Source: Flavobacteriaceae bacterium UBA1903 (GTDB taxonomy: Bacteria; Bacteroidota; Bacteroidia; Flavobacteriales; Flavobacteriaceae). From it: a stretch of DNA of 64,000 bases. The number at the start of each line of letters is the position of its first letter. The first letter of the stretch is position 1. Location of the stretch: contig DDGL01000014.1 of the NCBI GenBank assembly GCA_002337605.1, positions 71,693 to 135,692 on the forward strand, written 5' to 3'. This document shows, in pieces, positions 59,718 through 64,000 of the stretch. The translations under genes were made by a program, and so were the position numbers. The notes under the pieces are model-generated. The model saw nothing but the letters and a program-made list of their open reading frames with translations. It had not been told where the DNA came from and did not search any database.

Positions 59718-61561
59718 TTTGACAAGACAATTTTAGATTTTGAAATTTTTGTGTATTCATCAAACAACTCCTGCAGGGCACCGTAATAACTTGCAGGTAT
59801 AAGGCTATAGTTTACATCCACCTGAAGTTTTAACTGTAATAGTTGCCCTTGCTTGTTTGCAATAAAAATGAGGCTCCCTAAATTATCCTGAAGCGTAATT
59901 TTTTTGTTTTCTGGCACACTTTCCAAGGTATACCCATCTGGAATATGAAATGTAATTGTATAAACTTCCCGTTGGGGAAACTCCAGGTCTATGGGGTACA
60001 GACGTTCCTGATCATCAAATTCGTTTTCGGTATTTCCTAAAAACAAAAAAGGGGAAACATACAACGTTCCTGCAATTTCTTCTACAGCATCCCGGAACGT
60101 GAAGTTATAGGAAAACTGAGCGTGTTCTTCAGACGTAGCCCACTCCTTATTTTCAAAATCGCTAATAGAAAGTAATGGGTTAAGTTCTTCCATGGCTTCC
60201 TGGAAGTCTATACTTTCAGCTTCTTCAAAAGCATTTTTATACTCTAAGGCAAAGTGGTTTGTAAACTGATTCTGGACTGAACCAAAAGCAGTTTTATCGC
60301 TCAAATTTATTTTTGTAGAAATAATTGCGTTACTAACAGACACCGCTGCATTACGCGTTGGAAAACTAATAGATCCCCCATCCTCCAGAACAACCAGCCC
60401 GTAGTCGTTCATTAAATCTACAGGAATTACTCCAAAGGTTGCATTTTTTTCTGAAGCATCCAGGAGGTAAAACTCCCCTCCTATTTGAAGTGCACAAACC
60501 GTAGCGTTAAATGTTCTTTTTTCAGGAAACAGCATTTCCCCCTGGTGTTTGCAGGCAACACCCATTGGGTTTGCATTATAGCCCAGGTCGCGCAGCATTG
60601 CCGTTAGCAATAAGTTTATAGCACCCTTACCTCCTTCCTTATCTTTATAGGTATCCTCCAAATCATAAACTCCTGTGGAATACATTCCATTGTATTTCAT
60701 GTTTTTTTGAACGTACTTATAAACTATTTTGGCAGTTTCTAGCGTATCTCTTTTATCATGTAGTAAGGGCTGAATGTCTTTTCTGAAGAATGGCTTTTCC
60801 TCTAATTGACTTCCAAAATATCTTGAATTATTATAAGACGATGCAATACTTGCCCATTTTTCCTCATCCTCTTTTTCGCTCTTGTTCTTTATAAAAAGCC
60901 TGCCTCTATAGTTATCCGGATTGTTTATATACGGTTCCTGTTTACTCTTTGGAATATTTTTTGCCGTAAAAATTTTCAGCCTTTCATTATCGGTTTTTTC
61001 TTCTGTAAGCTCTATTGTGTAATTCGGGTTTTGCTTAAAATCCATCCACGAGTTAACGTTTTGCACCACCAGTCTAAAATTTTTGACAGGAATAATATAT
61101 TGAATCGGTATTTCATGTAACCGAATATCTTTTACACGGTATTTCAATTCGATTACCGATCCTTTTTTAACCTTTGGAAATGAAATTTTTGTAATCTCGT
61201 AATCGCCCCCTACCTTCTCTTTAAAAATACTGCTCTTTTTTACGTGTGTTTTTTCAATAACACCGTTTTCTAAATTATATGTGTAACCCTGTAGATAGCT
61301 AATGTCTGAAAAGGGTATTTCCCAGTTGGAATATTCAAACCCATCCTCATTGTAAATTTTAATGCGTTCATGAATTTCAAGCTCGTCACCGTAGTCCAGT
61401 TTAATTCGTTTAAAAACTGTTTTTGCAGGAGTATCAGTAAAAATAGTATCCTGTGTTTCTTCCAGGATCGCAGTACTTACCTGCCCCAACTTAAAATCCT
61501 GAGCCTGTATAGTACACAAACCGGTAAGAACCGGGATCATAAAAAAAAGAAACGCTTTCAT
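59714..61561 (-). CDS. Exported DUF3857/transglutaminase-like protein lacking catalytic Cys (array member 2)
   Basis: A 615-residue paralogue with a signal peptide (MKAFLFFMIPVLTGLCTIQA). Domains follow the same order as its neighbours. The Cys site reads EGGKGAINLLLTAMLRD with I315, and the His region is TFNATVCALQI without His. The LLDASEKNATFG segment preserves the Asp. The C-terminus ends KSKIVLSK. Overlap of 4 nt downstream and 1 nt upstream indicates coupled translation with both neighbours. It is closest to the 57864-59717 protein in length and motifs. Confidence 0.8.
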   Translation of the reverse strand: MKAFLFFMIPVLTGLCTIQAQDFKLGQVSTAILEETQDTIFTDTPAKTVFKRIKLDYGDELEIHERIKIYNEDGFEYSNWEIPFSDISYLQGYTYNLENGVIEKTHVKKSSIFKEKVGGDYEITKISFPKVKKGSVIELKYRVKDIRLHEIPIQYIIPVKNFRLVVQNVNSWMDFKQNPNYTIELTEEKTDNERLKIFTAKNIPKSKQEPYINNPDNYRGRLFIKNKSEKEDEEKWASIASSYNNSRYFGSQLEEKPFFRKDIQPLLHDKRDTLETAKIVYKYVQKNMKYNGMYSTGVYDLEDTYKDKEGGKGAINLLLTAMLRDLGYNANPMGVACKHQGEMLFPEKRTFNATVCALQIGGEFYLLDASEKNATFGVIPVDLMNDYGLVVLEDGGSISFPTRNAAVSVSNAIISTKINLSDKTAFGSVQNQFTNHFALEYKNAFEEAESIDFQEAMEELNPLLSISDFENKEWATSEEHAQFSYNFTFRDAVEEIAGTLYVSPFLFLGNTENEFDDQERLYPIDLEFPQREVYTITFHIPDGYTLESVPENKKITLQDNLGSLIFIANKQGQLLQLKLQVDVNYSLIPASYYGALQELFDEYTKISKSKIVLSK

Positions 61562-63447
61562 TACTTCGTTAAGACTATTTTAGATTTATCTTTCTTAACT
61601 ACCTGCTGTATAAACTTCACATAGTTATTGTACTCTTCTTTTGGAAATGTTCCCGAATTAAGTACAAGTTCACGACTATAGGAAATTTTTGAGCCATCCA
61701 GTTTATCCACACGGGCCTTGTAGGTTCCAAATTTTGAAATAATATGTATAGGCTCAAAAGCTGCTTCAACTTGATAGGCTTCAGGCAACAGAATTTCTAC
61801 AGTGTCACGGTAGGTTGCACCTCTTCTTATTTTTAAAGGAAGGGTTCTGTCATCTTCAGCAGCAGGTAAGTAACTATATCTGGTAAACACATTTGGATTT
61901 AATAAAATTCTATCTCCGGCTGTAGAAATATAATTTTTTGTCTCGAAGTTAAGGTCTTCAGTAAAAGCAATCCTTTTTTTATCGTTTGTAAAATTAATGT
62001 TGGCTAACGACAGGTTGTTTAAATGCCCCCAGATATTCTTAAAGTACATTAAAACATCGTCATTTGTTGCAGATTCCAGAAAGTACTTATTACCATATAG
62101 TATTCCTTCTGAAGTTTCCGAAAGGGTTCCCGACACTGTAAAATCGTCTGATACAGTAACCTTTGCCTGAAGTACCTGTATGTTATCTTCAGTCTTATAG
62201 GTGTGTGTTCTGGCAATTACACCTCCCTCTCCTGTTACCATCAGGACTTTTCTATCGTCTGTAAAATCTCCAAGGTAATTAAAAGGAAGTTGTTGGCTGG
62301 TACATTCTAAAAAAACAGTTTCATCTTCAAACGGGACTGTTAAAATTACGTGGTTCCCTTGTAGGGCAACGAAATCCTCATCCAAATCCCTACCGTCCTC
62401 ACCTGCATCTACTATGGTGTAATATGAATCTATCCCTTGTGATTTAAGCAATGCTTTGGTATAATTGGTCAGGCCTTTACAGTCTCCATAACTAAGCTCA
62501 TCCACTTCGTTTGCCGGAGAAGGCTGCCAGCCTCCAATCCCTACCTGAACACTTATATAGCGGGTTTTATTCTGCATAAACTCATAAATTAGCCGTGCCT
62601 TTTCTTTTGGATCTTCAACATTTGCTACAAGCTGATTTATTTTTGCCTTTGTACCAGAGGGAATTCTATCTCTTCCGGACAGGAGCTTATCTTTTTGCCA
62701 GAGACCAAAATCTTTCCAGCTCTTTACATAAGCACTTTGATTCTCTAACTGAAATTTTTGCAAGGCTACTTTCACAACGGGTGTAAACTCTGTGTAATGT
62801 GGACCAAGATTCTCCCGTTCTACCGCAGCCATATTTTTAAGCTCATACTTATATTTTCCAGGAGTTTCTTTTACTGAAACTTCAAATTGCTCTAGGTTAT
62901 ACTTTCTGCTCACCAAAGGCACTTGCTTTTCATTAATGACCGTATAAGAAGATTTCTGAGTGCTCACATCGTAATAAGGCGACGGGTCCCATCGTGGTAA
63001 AAAAGCAGTGGACGATGTTTCAAGCTCTGAAACAAACTCGAACGTAAACGGAAAGCCACTCGGCGAATAATCCAGATACATTTTTCTGTTATCGGTATAT
63101 AAGTTGCCATCGGTTGCACTTACATCGGTAAAGTCTCTTTTCTTAAACTTTTTAAGGACTTTTCCTTTTTCATCATACACCTTAGCTGCGAGGTCTTTAA
63201 CTGAAGTACTTTTGTCATACCCAACAGCTGGTCGAACTGCTGAAAGGCCATTTCGGTTAAATACTGTAACCACTTCCTTTACGTATAATGTCATATCATT
63301 AAAATCGTCTAGCGTAATAACAATTTCTTGATTTCGAATGACCGCGTCAACATCTTCCTTGAGTTCGGCAGGAATTTCGGAAATGGCGTATTGGGAAAAT
63401 AATGGTGACGTGAGGGTAAGGCACGCTAATAAAAATAGTAATCTCAT
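61561..63447 (-). CDS. Exported DUF3857/transglutaminase-like protein with intact active site (array member 1)
   Basis: A 628-residue exported protein, first in the array. The signal peptide starts at ATG 63447 (MRLLFLLACLTLTSPLFSQ); a TTG eight codons upstream is less likely. DUF3857 lies near residues 30-230 and the transglutaminase domain near 260-395. The active-site Cys is present in ELSYGDCKGLTNYTKALL (C323), with His in LQGNHVILTV (H366) and an acidic residue in FLECTSQQLPF. It may act on cell-envelope or surface polypeptides. The tail ends KSKIVLTK. Confidence 0.82.
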   Translation of the reverse strand: MRLLFLLACLTLTSPLFSQYAISEIPAELKEDVDAVIRNQEIVITLDDFNDMTLYVKEVVTVFNRNGLSAVRPAVGYDKSTSVKDLAAKVYDEKGKVLKKFKKRDFTDVSATDGNLYTDNRKMYLDYSPSGFPFTFEFVSELETSSTAFLPRWDPSPYYDVSTQKSSYTVINEKQVPLVSRKYNLEQFEVSVKETPGKYKYELKNMAAVERENLGPHYTEFTPVVKVALQKFQLENQSAYVKSWKDFGLWQKDKLLSGRDRIPSGTKAKINQLVANVEDPKEKARLIYEFMQNKTRYISVQVGIGGWQPSPANEVDELSYGDCKGLTNYTKALLKSQGIDSYYTIVDAGEDGRDLDEDFVALQGNHVILTVPFEDETVFLECTSQQLPFNYLGDFTDDRKVLMVTGEGGVIARTHTYKTEDNIQVLQAKVTVSDDFTVSGTLSETSEGILYGNKYFLESATNDDVLMYFKNIWGHLNNLSLANINFTNDKKRIAFTEDLNFETKNYISTAGDRILLNPNVFTRYSYLPAAEDDRTLPLKIRRGATYRDTVEILLPEAYQVEAAFEPIHIISKFGTYKARVDKLDGSKISYSRELVLNSGTFPKEEYNNYVKFIQQVVKKDKSKIVLTK

Positions 63448-63505
63448 AAGTAAACTGCTGGAGGCGGGCAATATAAATTTTTCTTACATGTATCCCAACA
63501 AAAAA

Positions 63506-63958
63506 TCATTCTTTAACTTTTGAATCTATGGTTATGGTCACTGGACCATCATTCACCAAAGCAACGTCCATCATCGCACCAAATTTTCCTGTTTGCACTT
63601 TTTTACCTAATTCTTTTTCCAGCTTTTTTACAAAAGCCTCGTAAAGAGGAATGGCAGTTTCGGGCCGGGCGGCTTTTATAAAACTTGGACGGTTGCCCTT
63701 TTTGGTGCTCGCATGCAGGGTAAATTGACTTACCACAATTACATCACCCCCAATATCTGAAATTGAAAGATTCATAGCACCCCTTTCATCTCCAAAAATT
63801 CGAAGTCGGGTTACTTTGCCGCAAAGCCAATCAATATCTTCCTGAGTGTCTTCAGCTTCAATACCTACTAAAACAAGGTACCCCTGCCCTATTTCTGAAA
63901 TTATTTTTTCTGAAACAGTTACGGAAGCTTTTTTTACGCGTTGGAGAATGATTCTCAT
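63506..63958 (-). CDS. dtd: D-aminoacyl-tRNA deacylase
   Basis: A 150-residue enzyme that removes D-amino acids, and achiral glycine, mischarged on tRNA. The family motifs are VVSQFTLHAST (active-site SQFTL) and the C-terminal ALVNDGPVTITIDS (NxGPVT-type, here NDGPVT). MRIILQRVKKASVTV is the standard N-terminus and length is standard. It is separated from the DUF3857 array by 34 nt beyond that array's ATG-proximal region and is likely its own unit or the array's upstream neighbour. Confidence 0.97.
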   Translation of the reverse strand: MRIILQRVKKASVTVSEKIISEIGQGYLVLVGIEAEDTQEDIDWLCGKVTRLRIFGDERGAMNLSISDIGGDVIVVSQFTLHASTKKGNRPSFIKAARPETAIPLYEAFVKKLEKELGKKVQTGKFGAMMDVALVNDGPVTITIDSKVKE

Positions 63959-63977
63959 TTAGGGGTTTTTAGGGTTA

Positions 63978-64000
63978 AGGTTTGAGGTTTGAGGTTTGAG
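63978..64000. repeat. Heptanucleotide tandem repeat (AGGTTTG), cut by the window edge
   Basis: Three perfect AGGTTTG units plus AG run to the last base, upstream of dtd. It is a second 7-bp array in the window, with a different unit from the one at 45058. Confidence 0.85.

Noticed and set aside
55823..61561. The three Cys-less DUF3857 genes as decaying pseudogenes
   Set aside because: Open frames are full length, signal peptides and tails are kept, and the replacement residues are the same in all three.

Overview
This 64-kb window looks like chromosomal DNA from a member of the Flavobacteriaceae (Bacteroidetes), probably marine. Four things point there: gliding-motility genes gldB and gldC; secreted proteins ending in type IX secretion (T9SS) sorting domains; promoters with the Bacteroidetes -7 element TAnnTTTG instead of a sigma70 -10 box; and a short group 1 sigma factor (287 aa). 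Base composition is AT-rich and ribosome-binding sites are mostly absent. Nothing looks like a prophage, integron or CRISPR array. The window is a housekeeping backbone with some unusual accessory loci.

Layout. 1-8.9 kb: end of a secreted aspartyl protease/PDZ gene, rpoD, rpe, a membrane-anchored AraC regulator beside a T9SS beta-propeller protein, a YpdA-like flavoprotein, an MtfA-like peptidase and a second AraC regulator. 9-17.4 kb: a 52-aa membrane protein, then four genes in two converging pairs. One pair is an exported dikinase-like protein plus an SxxK serine hydrolase. The other is a second SxxK serine hydrolase plus an NTP/NDP-exchange-type transporter fused to HEAT repeats. 17.4-19.2 kb: a 108-bp tandem repeat array next to tRNA-Arg(TCG), then yqeY and a BLUF photoreceptor.

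19.2-35.2 kb (minus strand): a complete division and cell wall cluster, mraZ-rsmH-ftsL-ftsI-murE-mraY-murD-ftsW-murG-murC-ftsQ-ftsA-ftsZ, preceded by four phased TTACCAC boxes that look like the MraZ operator. MurE carries the DNPR motif of meso-diaminopimelate-adding enzymes. 35.3-42.2 kb: alpha/beta hydrolase, engB, gldB-gldC and a CxxC protein, nadE, a NarL-type regulator whose phospho-acceptor Asp is Glu, and a DnaG primase lacking its zinc ligands.

42.3-49.9 kb: an ECF sigma factor with a probable anti-sigma protein and an outer-membrane barrel protein, a heptanucleotide repeat array, a polyprenyl synthase, a three-domain fusion (alkaline-phosphatase-type phosphodiesterase, TPR, sulfotransferase) coupled to a 48-aa ORF, and a T9SS cargo protein. 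49.9-64 kb: rlmN, a secreted trypsin-like protease, queA, aroA, a small membrane protein, a MazG-like hydrolase, four tandem exported DUF3857/transglutaminase-like proteins of which only the first transcribed keeps the catalytic Cys, and dtd.

Best candidates for something undescribed are the 9.4-17.3 kb dikinase/transporter/hydrolase locus and the one-active, three-degenerate transglutaminase-like array at 55.8-63.4 kb. Functions were assigned by reading motifs; no database search was run.
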